Assembly: GCA_021828475.1 (NCBI GenBank)
Contig: JAJZIY010000004.1
Location: forward strand, 53,206 to 117,205
Direction of reading: 5' to 3'
DNA from: Actinomycetes bacterium
GTDB taxonomy: Bacteria; Actinomycetota; Acidimicrobiia; Acidimicrobiales; Palsa-688
Length of the DNA: 64,000 bases
Position 1 is the stretch's first letter, and every line of letters begins with the position of its first letter. This document shows positions 43,789-51,379 of this stretch, in pieces. The notes below the pieces were generated by a model. It was given only the letters and a program-made list of their open reading frames with translations. It was not told where the DNA came from and made no database searches. A program made the position numbers and the translations under genes.

Positions 43789-44688
43789 ATGCCTAGAGCC
43801 AAGCAACAAGAGCCGGCTGTGACCTCAGCTGGCACGGCCGCGGTGACCGACGAGGCCATCGGTGCCCTGGGCACCCGCCAGAGCGTTGCTGACAAGCCGG
43901 TGGCGGACAAGCGCCACGCGCCGGCCAAGGCGCACACCGGCCCGGCCACGGTGACCGCCGAGCACCGCGGGCCTGGCTCCGTGCCGACCGGGGACCGGCC
44001 GTCAACCAAGCGGGCGGCTACCAGCGCGGAGGCGGAGCCGGACGGGCCTGGGGCTGGAGCCGTCGCCCCTGCCGACGCTAATCACGACAAGGCTGGCAAG
44101 CATGCCAAGGTTGGCGCGCATGTTCGAGCCGATGAGCACGACAAGGCGGATGAGCACGACAAGGCGGATGAGCACGACAAGGCGGATGAGCACGACAAGG
44201 CGGATGAGCACGACAAGCGCCGTAAGCCCGTCGCCAAGACCCCCAAGGCGGCGTCGGCCGCCCAGGCGGCGCACGGCCGGCACGACGCACCGGCGACGCC
44301 CCGGGACGAAGATCGCGCTCTCTTCTTCCAGCACCAGCGAGAGCTGCTGGTCGCCGAGCGCAACAACTACACCCGCCAGGCCGAGGAGTTGCGTGCCCAG
44401 GCAGAGGCTCTGGCTCAGGAGCACGAGCCGGGTGACGTGCAGTTCGACGAGGAGGGCGGCGAGGGCGGGACGGCCAACGTCGACCGTGAGCTGGATTTGC
44501 ACCTGTCGGCCCAGGCGCGTGCCGCTATCGACGAGATCGACGCCGCGCTGGCCAAGATCGAAGCCGGTACCTACGGCGACTGCGAGAGCTGTGGCCTGCC
44601 CATCCCGGAGGCCCGCCTCGAAGCGCTCCCTCACGCCAGGCTGTGCGTCACCTGCAAGAGCGGAGGGCTCACGGCCCGGCGCCAATGA
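43789..44688 (+). CDS. DksA/TraR-type zinc-finger protein with repeat-rich N-terminal extension
   Basis: The C-terminal ~120 residues are a DksA/TraR C4 zinc-finger domain: a coiled coil (FFQHQRELLVAERNNYTRQAEEL), an acidic stretch GDVQFDEEGGEGG, ALAKIEAGTYGDCESCGLPIPEARLEA, and LCVTCKSGG, i.e. CxxC-17-CxxC. Relatives bind the RNA polymerase secondary channel. The first ~175 residues are unusual: Ala/Lys/Asp/His-rich, with five copies of ADEHDK followed by KRRKP. Such an extension resembles Lys/Ala-rich tails of DNA-binding proteins; a link to nucleic acid is a guess. 299 aa in all. ATGA overlap with lspA. Confidence 0.88.
   Translation: MPRAKQQEPAVTSAGTAAVTDEAIGALGTRQSVADKPVADKRHAPAKAHTGPATVTAEHRGPGSVPTGDRPSTKRAATSAEAEPDGPGAGAVAPADANHDKAGKHAKVGAHVRADEHDKADEHDKADEHDKADEHDKADEHDKRRKPVAKTPKAASAAQAAHGRHDAPATPRDEDRALFFQHQRELLVAERNNYTRQAEELRAQAEALAQEHEPGDVQFDEEGGEGGTANVDRELDLHLSAQARAAIDEIDAALAKIEAGTYGDCESCGLPIPEARLEALPHARLCVTCKSGGLTARRQ
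44128..44217 (+). repeat. Five 18-base tandem repeats encoding ADEHDK
   Basis: Units start at 44128, 44146, 44164, 44182 and 44200, pattern GCGGATGAGCACGACAAG; only the first differs (GCC for GCG). The in-frame unit makes an alternating acidic/His/Lys segment that could bind metal. Confidence 0.95.
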
Positions 44689-45257
44689 GCCCCCGGCCTG
44701 CCGGCGGTCGGCACCAAACGTCCGCCAGGGTCGCAATGCTGGTCTCGATCGGTGCCTCGGTGGTTCTGGTGGACCAGCTCACCAAGTCCTGGGCTGTCCA
44801 TGCCCTGAGCGAGGGCCGGCCCGACCACGTCGTCGGCCCGGTCAACCTGGTGCTGACGAAGAACTCGGGTGCCGCCTTCTCGCTCGGGTCAGGGGTCACG
44901 CCCCTTATCGAGTTGGTGGCGATCGTGCTCGTTCTGGGCGTGCTCTGGCAGTCGGGGCGGCTGGCGCGCGGAGGTGCTGCTCTCGCCCCTCTCGTCGGCC
45001 TCAGCCTTCTGGCCGGGGGGGCCCTGTCCAATCTCGGCGACAGGCTCTTGCGCTCCAACCATGGAGCCGTCATCGACTTCATCCAGCTGGTCAGCTGGTG
45101 GCCGGTCTTCAACGTGGCGGACGTAGCCGTCACGGCCGGTGCGCTCACCGTTGCCATCTCGCTGGCGTTCCCTCATGCGAGCGCGGCGGGCCACCCCCAG
45201 GTGGACCGTCAGGCCGGTGTTCCGGCTCACCAGGGGGCACCTGACGATGACGCCTGA
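44685..45257 (+). CDS. lspA: Lipoprotein signal peptidase (signal peptidase II)
   Basis: Membrane aspartyl protease that cleaves prolipoproteins before the lipidated Cys. Four helices in 190 residues. Motifs: VVLVDQLTKSW in helix 1, LTKNSGAAFSLGSG, GALSNLGDRLLRSNHGAVIDFI (first catalytic Asp in NLGDR), and PVFNVADVAVTAG (second catalytic Asp). Basic, Ser/Pro-rich residues precede helix 1. Its stop lies 8 bases inside rluD. Substrates would include the FKBP lipoprotein at 8472-9086. Confidence 0.94.
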   Translation: MSPRPAGGRHQTSARVAMLVSIGASVVLVDQLTKSWAVHALSEGRPDHVVGPVNLVLTKNSGAAFSLGSGVTPLIELVAIVLVLGVLWQSGRLARGGAALAPLVGLSLLAGGALSNLGDRLLRSNHGAVIDFIQLVSWWPVFNVADVAVTAGALTVAISLAFPHASAAGHPQVDRQAGVPAHQGAPDDDA

Positions 45258-46323
45258 GGTCGTGCACCGGGCCCGGACGACGCCTCAACCGGGCGCACCG
45301 CGGGGAGCAGCGGAGCTCTCGGTGAGCGTACCGACCGCGCTGGACGGCGAGCGCCTGGACCGTGGGGTCGCCATGCTGGCCGGTGTCACCAGGGCTCAGG
45401 CGGCCCGCCTGGTGTTGGCGGGTCACGCTCGGGTCGCAGGGGCATATGTCCGCACCGGCAGCCGGCGGCTGCGCTCCGGCGAACTGCTCGAGGTATGGCC
45501 GCAAATCCTGGAGGGCGACCCAGGCGCCACGGTGGCCGGCACCCAGGGGGGACCGGGAGGTGGCGGTGCTGGCGACGACCGGCCGGAAGCAAAGGTTGCC
45601 GCCGTCGTCTACGTCGACGAGCACCTGGTGGTGGTGGACAAGCCTGCGGGCCTGGTGGTCCACCCGGGGGCGGGCAACGCGGTTGGCACCCTCGTCCACC
45701 AACTGGTTGCGATGTTCCCGGACATGGCGCTCGCAGGCCCGGCCGACCGGCCGGGGATCGTGCACCGTTTGGACAAGGGCACGTCGGGCCTGCTGGTGGT
45801 GGCCCGGACAGAGCAGGCCCGGTCGGGCCTGGTCGCCCAGATGGCGGCCAGGTCGGCTCACCGGCGTTACCTGGCGGTGGTCCACGGACTGGTGGAGGCC
45901 GACCAGGGGATCGTGGAGGCACCGGTCGGGCGTAGCCAGTCGCAGCGCCTGAAGATGGCGGTGGTGCAGGGAGGCAGGCAGGCCCGGACCGGGTACCGGG
46001 CCTTGGGGCGTTCGGGCTTGCCGATGGCCGTGACATTGGTGGCATGCCGGCTCGAGACGGGCCGGACCCACCAGGTGAGGGTGCACATGGCTGCCATCGG
46101 CCATCCCCTGCTCGGCGACCTCCAGTACGGTCGGGCCGGCCTGGTCCTGGAGGAGGCCCGCGTGCTGCCCGGCCTGGCGCGGCCCTGGTTGCACGCCGCT
46201 GAGCTCGGTTTCGTGCACCCGGTTACAGGCGACACGCTCTATTTCAGCTCGGCGCTGCCCGACGAACTGCTGGCCAGTCTGCCTGTCCTGCGCCTGCCCC
46301 TGCCTCCGGTGCCCTTGCCGTGA
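45247..46323 (+). CDS. rluD: RluD-family 23S rRNA pseudouridine synthase
   Basis: Converts specific uridines of 23S rRNA (RluD family) to pseudouridine. ATG 45247 was chosen; the open frame before it lies inside lspA. N-terminal S4 RNA-binding domain (ERLDRGVAMLAGVTRAQAARLVLAGHARV in pieces), then the catalytic domain: VVDKPAGLVVHPG, VHRLDKGTSGLLVVART with the catalytic Asp, LETGRTHQVRVHMAAIGHPLLGD. A Gly-rich insert GGPGGGGAGDD separates the two. 358 aa. Family level is certain; the exact uridine set (RluA, C or D) is inferred from the S4 domain and the lspA neighbour. Confidence 0.92.
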   Translation: MTPEVVHRARTTPQPGAPRGAAELSVSVPTALDGERLDRGVAMLAGVTRAQAARLVLAGHARVAGAYVRTGSRRLRSGELLEVWPQILEGDPGATVAGTQGGPGGGGAGDDRPEAKVAAVVYVDEHLVVVDKPAGLVVHPGAGNAVGTLVHQLVAMFPDMALAGPADRPGIVHRLDKGTSGLLVVARTEQARSGLVAQMAARSAHRRYLAVVHGLVEADQGIVEAPVGRSQSQRLKMAVVQGGRQARTGYRALGRSGLPMAVTLVACRLETGRTHQVRVHMAAIGHPLLGDLQYGRAGLVLEEARVLPGLARPWLHAAELGFVHPVTGDTLYFSSALPDELLASLPVLRLPLPPVPLP

Positions 46324-46335
46324 AGGTGCCCGGCG

Positions 46336-46797
46336 TCAACGGGGGACAGGTCCGGCCAGTGGTTCCAGCGGCTCCAATGGGCGGCCACCGACCCGCTCGA
46401 CCATGTCGGCGAGGCTGAAGGAGTCGAGGTGGGCCCTCATGTGGTCCCCGACCTCGGCCCAGACGGCGAGGAGGGCGCACTGGCCCTCGTGATTGCAGGC
46501 ACCGCCGGCGTGCGGCTCGCCGAAGTCGCCCGCGACGATCGGCCCGTCGACGGCGGCCACGATCTGGCCGAGCGTCAGCTTGTCGGGCTGGCGGGCGAGC
46601 ACGTACCCACCGCCCACGCCCCGTTTGGAGCGGACGAGGCCGGCACCCTTCAGAGCCAGCAGTATCTGCTCGAGGTAGGGCTGGGGAAGGCCGGTGCGCT
46701 CGGCGATGTCACGCACCGATGTCGGCATGTCGCCGCCGTGCAGGGCCAGGGACAGCAGGGCACGGCAGGCGTAATCACCCCTGGTCGAGACCCTCAC
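46336..46797 (-). CDS. Rrf2-family regulator with two Cys
   Basis: Winged-helix transcription factor, often an iron-sulfur, NO or redox sensor. I start at GTG 46797: the family N-terminus MRVSTRGDYACRALLSLAL begins there and a -10-like TACCAT ends seven bases before it, so the message may be leaderless. 153 aa. Recognition region RDIAERTGLPQPYLEQILLALKGAGLVRSKRGVGGGYVLAR is typical. The sensing loop has C-x5-C (GACNHEGQCALLAVW); the third Cys of IscR/NsrR is replaced by Trp. Convergent with rluD (12-base gap) and divergent from the phosphodiesterase-like gene. Confidence 0.9.
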   Translation of the reverse strand: MRVSTRGDYACRALLSLALHGGDMPTSVRDIAERTGLPQPYLEQILLALKGAGLVRSKRGVGGGYVLARQPDKLTLGQIVAAVDGPIVAGDFGEPHAGGACNHEGQCALLAVWAEVGDHMRAHLDSFSLADMVERVGGRPLEPLEPLAGPVPR

Positions 46798-46804
46798 GAG
46801 TTCA

Positions 46805-46810
46805 ATGGTA
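46805..46810 (-). promoter_or_regulatory. -10-like box of the Rrf2 gene
   Basis: On the minus strand TACCAT lies seven bases before the GTG start; no Shine-Dalgarno sequence is seen. Consistent with leaderless transcription. The -35 region is not convincing. Confidence 0.4.
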
Positions 46811-46960
46811 CCGGGGGAACGGGGCCGGAGCCTGCCGCTGGGCTGGGTGAGCCTCGTAGCCTTGTCCGGGACGCGGGCACACGGTGAGCGCCCGGCCCGG
46901 ACGGCCGGCGGTACAGCACCCGGGGCGCCAACGCTACGCAAATGTCACTGGCACCAACGG

Positions 46961-48136
46961 ATGGAGGCGATGATGGCCGCCCTTACTGGCCCTGGCCTGG
47001 CAGATGGTGAGCACCACCTGCCAGGGGGGCTTGTCGTACCGGCGTACGCGGGTGCATACCTGGGCTCGCTCGTCCCGGCACTGCAGGCGCCTCCCGGGGA
47101 GCGCCCGGGGTGGCTGCCCCCGGCGCTGGCGCAGGCGGGCCAAGTGGTGCTGCTCGTGCTGGACGGCCTCGGTTGGGAGCAGCTGGCCCAACGTACGGCC
47201 GTTGCTCCGCTCATGAGCTCGATGGACGGGGGCCCCATCACCTCGGTGGCGCCGACCACCACGGCCACGGCGCTCTCGTCGCTCACCCTCGGCATGGCGC
47301 CGGCGGCCCACGGCATCGTTGGCTACAAGTTCGCGCTGGACGGCCCGAGCGGCCGCGAGGTGCTCAACGTCCTGCGTTGGACCACATCCTCAGGGGACGC
47401 CCGTTCATTTGCCCCTCCGGCACGGCTGCAGCAGGAGCCGGCTTTCGGCGGCTGCCCGGTACCCGTGGTCAGCCGGGCGGACTTCTCGGGGAGCGGGTTC
47501 ACCGCCGCTCACCAGCGCGGGGCCCGGGAGGTGGGCTGGGTGGTGCCCTCGAGTATGGCGTTGCTGGTGCGCCGGCTGCTCGGTGAGGGGGAGCCGTTTG
47601 TCTATGCCTACTACGACGGGGTGGACAAGGTGGCGCACGCCACCGGCCTAGGTGAGCTCTACGACGGCGAGCTCGCGGCGGTGGACCGCCTGGTGGGCGA
47701 CATGCTGGCGACGTTGCCCACCGGAGCGGCCCTGGCGGTGGTCGCCGACCACGGTCAGGTTGAGGTCGGCGGAGCCGCTACCTTCCTCCCGGCCGAGGTG
47801 GTCCGGGAGACGACCATGACGAGCGGCGACGCAAGGTTTCGCTGGTTGCACTGCCGGCCAGGGCGCACCGAGGTCCTTCTGGGGCTGCTACGCGAGCTGT
47901 ATGCCGGACGGGCGTGGGTAGCCACCCGCGCCGAGGTGGTGGGTGCCGGCCTGTTCGGCGGCCCGTTGCAGGCCGCGGCCTGGGAACGATTGGGGGACAT
48001 CGCCCTCGTGCCTTTGGACGACGGCGCTTACCTGGACCCCCGTGACGCGGGCGAGGGTGAAGCGCGGCTGGTGTGCCGCCACGGCGGCCTGTCGATCGCG
48101 GAGATGCTCGTGCCGCTGCTGGCGGCGGCGGCGTGA
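46961..48136 (+). CDS. Alkaline-phosphatase-superfamily phosphodiesterase (nucleotide pyrophosphatase-like)
   Basis: Two-metal hydrolase of the type I phosphodiesterase/nucleotide pyrophosphatase group. Metal and active-site segments in order: VVLLVLDGLGWEQL (first Asp), SVAPTTTATALSSLTLG (Thr nucleophile region), FVYAYYDGVDKVAHATG and AVVADHGQVEV. No signal peptide, so probably cytoplasmic. ATG 46961 is the first reasonable start (others at 46970 and 46973, with the GGAGG at 46963-46967 favouring the later pair); 391 aa. Substrate unknown; similar genes are common in actinomycetes. It is divergent from the Rrf2 gene. Confidence 0.85.
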   Translation: MEAMMAALTGPGLADGEHHLPGGLVVPAYAGAYLGSLVPALQAPPGERPGWLPPALAQAGQVVLLVLDGLGWEQLAQRTAVAPLMSSMDGGPITSVAPTTTATALSSLTLGMAPAAHGIVGYKFALDGPSGREVLNVLRWTTSSGDARSFAPPARLQQEPAFGGCPVPVVSRADFSGSGFTAAHQRGAREVGWVVPSSMALLVRRLLGEGEPFVYAYYDGVDKVAHATGLGELYDGELAAVDRLVGDMLATLPTGAALAVVADHGQVEVGGAATFLPAEVVRETTMTSGDARFRWLHCRPGRTEVLLGLLRELYAGRAWVATRAEVVGAGLFGGPLQAAAWERLGDIALVPLDDGAYLDPRDAGEGEARLVCRHGGLSIAEMLVPLLAAAA

Positions 48137-48140
48137 GCGG

Positions 48141-48644
48141 TCAGGGTCTCCCCGGGCCGCCGCCGCCGGAGGCAGGCTCGGCGCCGTCGTGGCGGCTGCG
48201 CTCGACGTTGGCTATCTGCACGAAGGCCATGCGGATCTCTGCCAGGCCGTCCGAGAGGACCTTCTCCGGCTCGCCCAAGCGTCCCTCCAGACCCTCCACG
48301 ATCGCCCCGAGCGCGTCGATGGCCAGCTTGGCGTCCTCCAGGTTGGGCGGCCGCTGGGAGAGGTGGAGAGCCCCGAGCTCCCACAGCCCCATGGCGTGGT
48401 TGGCGATGACGACCTCGACCGGCGCACGCACCAGCTGCTCACGGACGGCGTCCATCTCCTCCTGCGCCTGGCGCAGTTCCTCCGGCGAGGGCTCATTGGG
48501 CCCGAGACGTTGTGAGGGCCTGCCCGAGCCGCCCTCGCGGGCCACGCTGGCGGGGGGCGCTTCGAAGCGGCCGGTGCCGGCGGGCGCAGGTTGGGGGTTG
48601 CGGGGCACGTGATGTTCCCCGCCCGGTGTCCAAAGCGTGCTCAC
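48141..48644 (-). CDS. DUF1844-family protein
   Basis: A 167-residue cytoplasmic protein of unknown role. The N-terminal half is Pro/Gly-rich; the helical C-terminal half EVVIANHAMGLWELGALHLSQRPPNLEDAKLAIDAL (in pieces) with the GLWELGALHL motif is the DUF1844 signature. The family often sits next to infC in actinomycetes, as here. GTG 48644 is preceded, six bases upstream on the minus strand, by TAGAGT, a -10-like box, so the message may be leaderless. It converges with the phosphodiesterase-like gene (4-base gap) and diverges from infC. Confidence 0.88.
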   Translation of the reverse strand: MSTLWTPGGEHHVPRNPQPAPAGTGRFEAPPASVAREGGSGRPSQRLGPNEPSPEELRQAQEEMDAVREQLVRAPVEVVIANHAMGLWELGALHLSQRPPNLEDAKLAIDALGAIVEGLEGRLGEPEKVLSDGLAEIRMAFVQIANVERSRHDGAEPASGGGGPGRP

Positions 48645-48650
48645 CGCGCT

Positions 48651-48656
48651 ACTCTA
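48651..48656 (-). promoter_or_regulatory. -10-like box of the DUF1844 gene
   Basis: TAGAGT on the minus strand ends six bases before the GTG start codon; no ribosome site is present. Fits the leaderless pattern seen at several genes in this window. Confidence 0.4.
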
Positions 48657-48660
48657 GGGG

Positions 48661-49032
48661 AACAGGCAAGCAAGCTGGCAAAGGAGACCGGCGGCGTTAA
48701 TGGTCACAGACGGTAAGTAGTGTCCCGCTCATGAAGCTGGCCTCGGCCGTTCGCGCCCGGGAGTTTGCTGCCGCGACAAGTGCCTGCCTGCCATCCAGGG
48801 CTCTCCGGCCCAGCGACCCGCATGAGCCTGTTGTACGCATGCCATCAGCGACGGCACGGCGCGCGAACAGGGCTCGCGGCTTGGTCGCGTGCAAGTGACC
48901 TACAGGCTCGAGCCTGAGGAGCCGGTCAGCCCCTCTGCAAGCGAGGCGGCTTCCTGTCGCCCACCATTCCCGACGCCCGGGCAGGCGCTGCTCACAGAGC
49001 CTCAGCCCGTGCCATAGCAAGGAGAACCGCGC
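48661..49032 (+). promoter_or_regulatory. Upstream region and leader of the infC operon
   Basis: About 370 bases between the divergent DUF1844 gene and infC. It must hold the infC promoter and a long leader. Two small frames exist: ATG 48700 (six codons, TAG at 48718-48720; AAAGGAG lies 13 bases before it) and ATG 48731 (about 55 codons); neither looks like a protein. IF3 operons in other bacteria are controlled through leader structure and ribosomal protein L20 binding, so an RNA control element is possible. I cannot draw a specific fold with confidence. Confidence 0.45.
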
Positions 49033-49686
49033 ATACCCACCGCAACCGACTTGAGCGACCACCGGGTCAACGAGCGCATACGCGCCAGGGAAGTCCGCCT
49101 CATCGACGCCGAAGGCAAGCAGCTCGGTGTCAAGGCCCTTCCCGAGGCCCTTTCGGTCGCGCGGCAGTTGGACCTCGACCTGGTCGAGGTGGCCCCGGAC
49201 GCCAACCCGCCCGTGTGCCGCATCATGGACTACAACCGCTTCAAGTACGAGACTGCTCAGCGGGCCAAGGAGTCCAGGAAGAAGGCCACCAACACCAGCA
49301 TCAAGGAGATGAAGTACCGGCCCAAGATCGGCACGGGCGATTTCACCACCAAGACCAAGCAGGTGAGCCGGTTCCTCGAGGACGGCCACAAGGTCAAGGT
49401 CACGATCATGTTCCGTGGCCGGGAGGTGAGCCACCCTGAGCTGGGCATGAAGCTCCTCCAGGAGCTGGCCGAGCAGGTCTCGGCCGTGGCCAAGGTGGAG
49501 GCCGCCCCCAAGTTGGACGGGCGCAACATGACCATGGTGCTGGCACCCGACCGCCGGGCCAGGCAGCCGGCACGCCGCCCAGGGGCCGAGCCGGCGGAGC
49601 CAGAGGACGGGGCTGCTCCCGAGGCGGAGGTGGTCCTCCCGGAGGCAGGTACTGCAGGCGAGGTCGTCGCCAGCGCAAACGCCTAG
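49033..49686 (+). CDS. infC: Translation initiation factor IF-3, apparent AUA start
   Basis: Binds the 30S subunit and checks start codons. Conserved N-domain RVNERIRAREVRLIDAEGKQLGV and C-domain EMKYRPKIGTGDF, HKVKVTIMFRGREVSHPELG, DGRNMTMVLAP; a 45-residue Ala/Glu/Pro tail follows. Start choice: a TTG at 49051 has no ribosome site, whereas AAGGAG (49019-49024) lies eight bases before an in-frame ATA at 49033, giving IPTATDLSDHRVNERIR. This parallels M. tuberculosis IF3, annotated as beginning ISTETRVNERIR from a non-AUG codon, and E. coli infC, which starts at AUU for autoregulation. 217 aa from ATA. Confidence 0.9.
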   Translation: MPTATDLSDHRVNERIRAREVRLIDAEGKQLGVKALPEALSVARQLDLDLVEVAPDANPPVCRIMDYNRFKYETAQRAKESRKKATNTSIKEMKYRPKIGTGDFTTKTKQVSRFLEDGHKVKVTIMFRGREVSHPELGMKLLQELAEQVSAVAKVEAAPKLDGRNMTMVLAPDRRARQPARRPGAEPAEPEDGAAPEAEVVLPEAGTAGEVVASANA

Positions 49687-49784
49687 CATTTCTGCTACCT
49701 TGTCATTTCGGTAACCGACCGGGTGATGACGCGTCTCTGCGCGGGTCGCCAGCACATGCCGCGTGGATGCCAGAGAGGTTTGAG

Positions 49785-49979
49785 ATGCCCAAGCAGAAGA
49801 CAGACAGGGGAGCCGCGAAGCGGTTCAAGGTGACAGGGACTGGCCGGCTCCGGCGACGTCAGGCCATGAGGTCGCACATCCTCGAGAAGAAGGCGTCCAG
49901 CCGTACACGCCGGCTGGCCCGGCCGGTGGATGTCGCCCCCGGCGACGTGCGGGCGGTCAAGCGCCTGCTTGGCCTGTAG
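49785..49979 (+). CDS. rpmI: Ribosomal protein L35 (bL35)
   Basis: Small basic 50S protein, 64 aa. Family sequence MPKQKTDRGAAKRFKVTGTG with the ...KKASSRTRRL segment. ATG 49785 follows AGAGAGG; an upstream ATG at 49767 adds six residues that are not in the family. Lies between infC and rplT, the universal order. Confidence 0.97.
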   Translation: MPKQKTDRGAAKRFKVTGTGRLRRRQAMRSHILEKKASSRTRRLARPVDVAPGDVRAVKRLLGL

Positions 49980-50006
49980 CCCCGCCGGGTCGAAAGGAGA
50001 CTTCAG

Positions 50007-50420
50007 ATGGCACGAGTGAAGCGCGCTGTACACAGCAAGAAGCACCGCCGGTCGGTCCTCGAGGAGGCACAGGGTTACTACGGCAACAAGAGCCGGAGCT
50101 ACCGTGCCGCCCACGAGCAGGTCATGCACTCGCTGGCCTACGCGTTCAGGGACCGTCGTGCCCGCAAGGGCGAGTTCCGCCGGCTCTGGGTCCAGCGCGT
50201 CAACGCCGCCTGCCGGGCCAACGGGCTCAGCTACAGCCGGTTCATCGCCGGGCTCAAGGCGGCCGGGGTCGAAGCCGACCGCAAGGTGCTTGCCGACATC
50301 GCCGTGAGCGACCCGGCGGCCTTCGCCAAGATCGTCGAGGTGGCGCGGGCCGCCCTCCCGGCCGATGCCAGCCTGCCCAAGGGGGCCCCGGCCGGGCCGG
50401 CCGTGGTGGCGCACGCCTAG
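50007..50420 (+). CDS. rplT: Ribosomal protein L20 (bL20)
   Basis: 50S assembly protein, 137 aa. [42 protein letters not shown] and [29 protein letters not shown] identify it. AAAGGAG sits just upstream of the ATG. The C-terminal ~20 residues ([15 protein letters not shown]) are an Ala/Pro extension beyond the usual ~118. In other bacteria L20 represses its own operon through the leader. Confidence 0.97.
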   Translation: MARVKRAVHSKKHRRSVLEEAQGYYGNKSRSYRAAHEQVMHSLAYAFRDRRARKGEFRRLWVQRVNAACRANGLSYSRFIAGLKAAGVEADRKVLADIAVSDPAAFAKIVEVARAALPADASLPKGAPAGPAVVAHA

Positions 50421-50480
50421 CTGTCACCCACAGGGGCTCGTATTGGCTCGTCGCCGCCCCCCCGGTGAGACGGGTGCGCG

Positions 50481-51362
50481 ATGACCGGGTTGGTGTACCG
50501 GCACCAGAGGGTGCAAAGGCTGCGGCGCCTCCTGGGGCGCCGCAGTGCGCGTAAGGAAGAGGGCAGGTTCGTCATCGAGGGCCTCAACCTGCTGGAGGAG
50601 GCCCTGTCGGCGGGTGTCGACCTCGAGTCCGTGTACGTCGACGGGGACTGGTCGGCCTCGCCGCCGGCCGGGGCCGTGGGCGAGCAGGACGAGGCCGAGG
50701 TCGACGATGCTCGCGGCCGCCAGCGGAGGCTGGGCGAGCTGCTGGCGCGTTGCTACGACACCGGAGCCCGGGTGTTCGAGCTGGACCGTGGGGTGCTGGC
50801 CCGGGTGGCGGGTACGGTCAGCCCGCAGCCGGTCATGGCTGTGGTGGAGATCCCGGCTGTCTCGATGCACGAGGTCGGCGAGAGGCGCCCGGACCTGGTC
50901 GTCGTCTGCGTCGACGTGCGTGACCCGGGTAATGCCGGCACGGTCGTCCGCTCCGCCTGGGCAGCGGGGGCCGACGCGGTCGTCTGCGCCGAGGGCACGG
51001 TCGACATGTGGAACCCGAAGGCTGTCCGCTCGTCGGCTGGTGCCGTGCTCCACGTGCCGGTGGTGCCCGCCGGTCCTGCCGCCGAGGTGCTGGGCGAGGT
51101 TGGCTCCTGGGGTCTTGGTCGCTTCGGAGCAGTGTGCACGGGTGGTGACGACTACGCGCTGGCGGATTTCACGGCTCCGTGCGCGTTCGTCGTGGGCAAC
51201 GAAGCTGCAGGCCTGCCCCTGGCCGAGATCGGCGGGGAGCTCGACGGCCTCGTGAGCATACCGATGCCCGGTGGCGCCGAGTCGCTCAACGTGGGGATGG
51301 CGACAGCTGTCCTCTGTTTCGAGGCGGCCCGTCAGCGCAGGACCAAGGGGGTGGAGCGCTGA
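50481..51362 (+). CDS. SpoU/TrmH-family RNA 2'-O-methyltransferase
   Basis: SAM-dependent methyltransferase of the SPOUT class (293 aa) acting on rRNA or tRNA; members in this place (M. tuberculosis tsnR) are annotated as 23S rRNA methylases. N-terminal substrate-binding domain (QRLRRLLGRRSARKEEGRFVIEG), an Asp/Glu-rich insertion (EQDEAEVDDARG), then the knotted catalytic domain with VDVRDPGNAGTVVRSA, VVGNEAAGL and IPMPGGAESLNVGMATAVLCFEA, motifs 1-3 of the family. Followed after 17 bases by a histidine kinase. Confidence 0.92.
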   Translation: MTGLVYRHQRVQRLRRLLGRRSARKEEGRFVIEGLNLLEEALSAGVDLESVYVDGDWSASPPAGAVGEQDEAEVDDARGRQRRLGELLARCYDTGARVFELDRGVLARVAGTVSPQPVMAVVEIPAVSMHEVGERRPDLVVVCVDVRDPGNAGTVVRSAWAAGADAVVCAEGTVDMWNPKAVRSSAGAVLHVPVVPAGPAAEVLGEVGSWGLGRFGAVCTGGDDYALADFTAPCAFVVGNEAAGLPLAEIGGELDGLVSIPMPGGAESLNVGMATAVLCFEAARQRRTKGVER

Positions 51363-51379
51363 AGCCGGAGCCGTCGACG

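Noticed and set aside
44128..44217. CRISPR-like periodic repeat
   Set aside because: Units are 18 bases, directly adjoining with no spacers, and in frame inside a protein gene.
48700..48720. Six-codon upstream frame before infC
   Set aside because: Possible leader peptide, but the ribosome-site-like AAAGGAG is 13 bases away and the codons show no pattern; not called as a gene.
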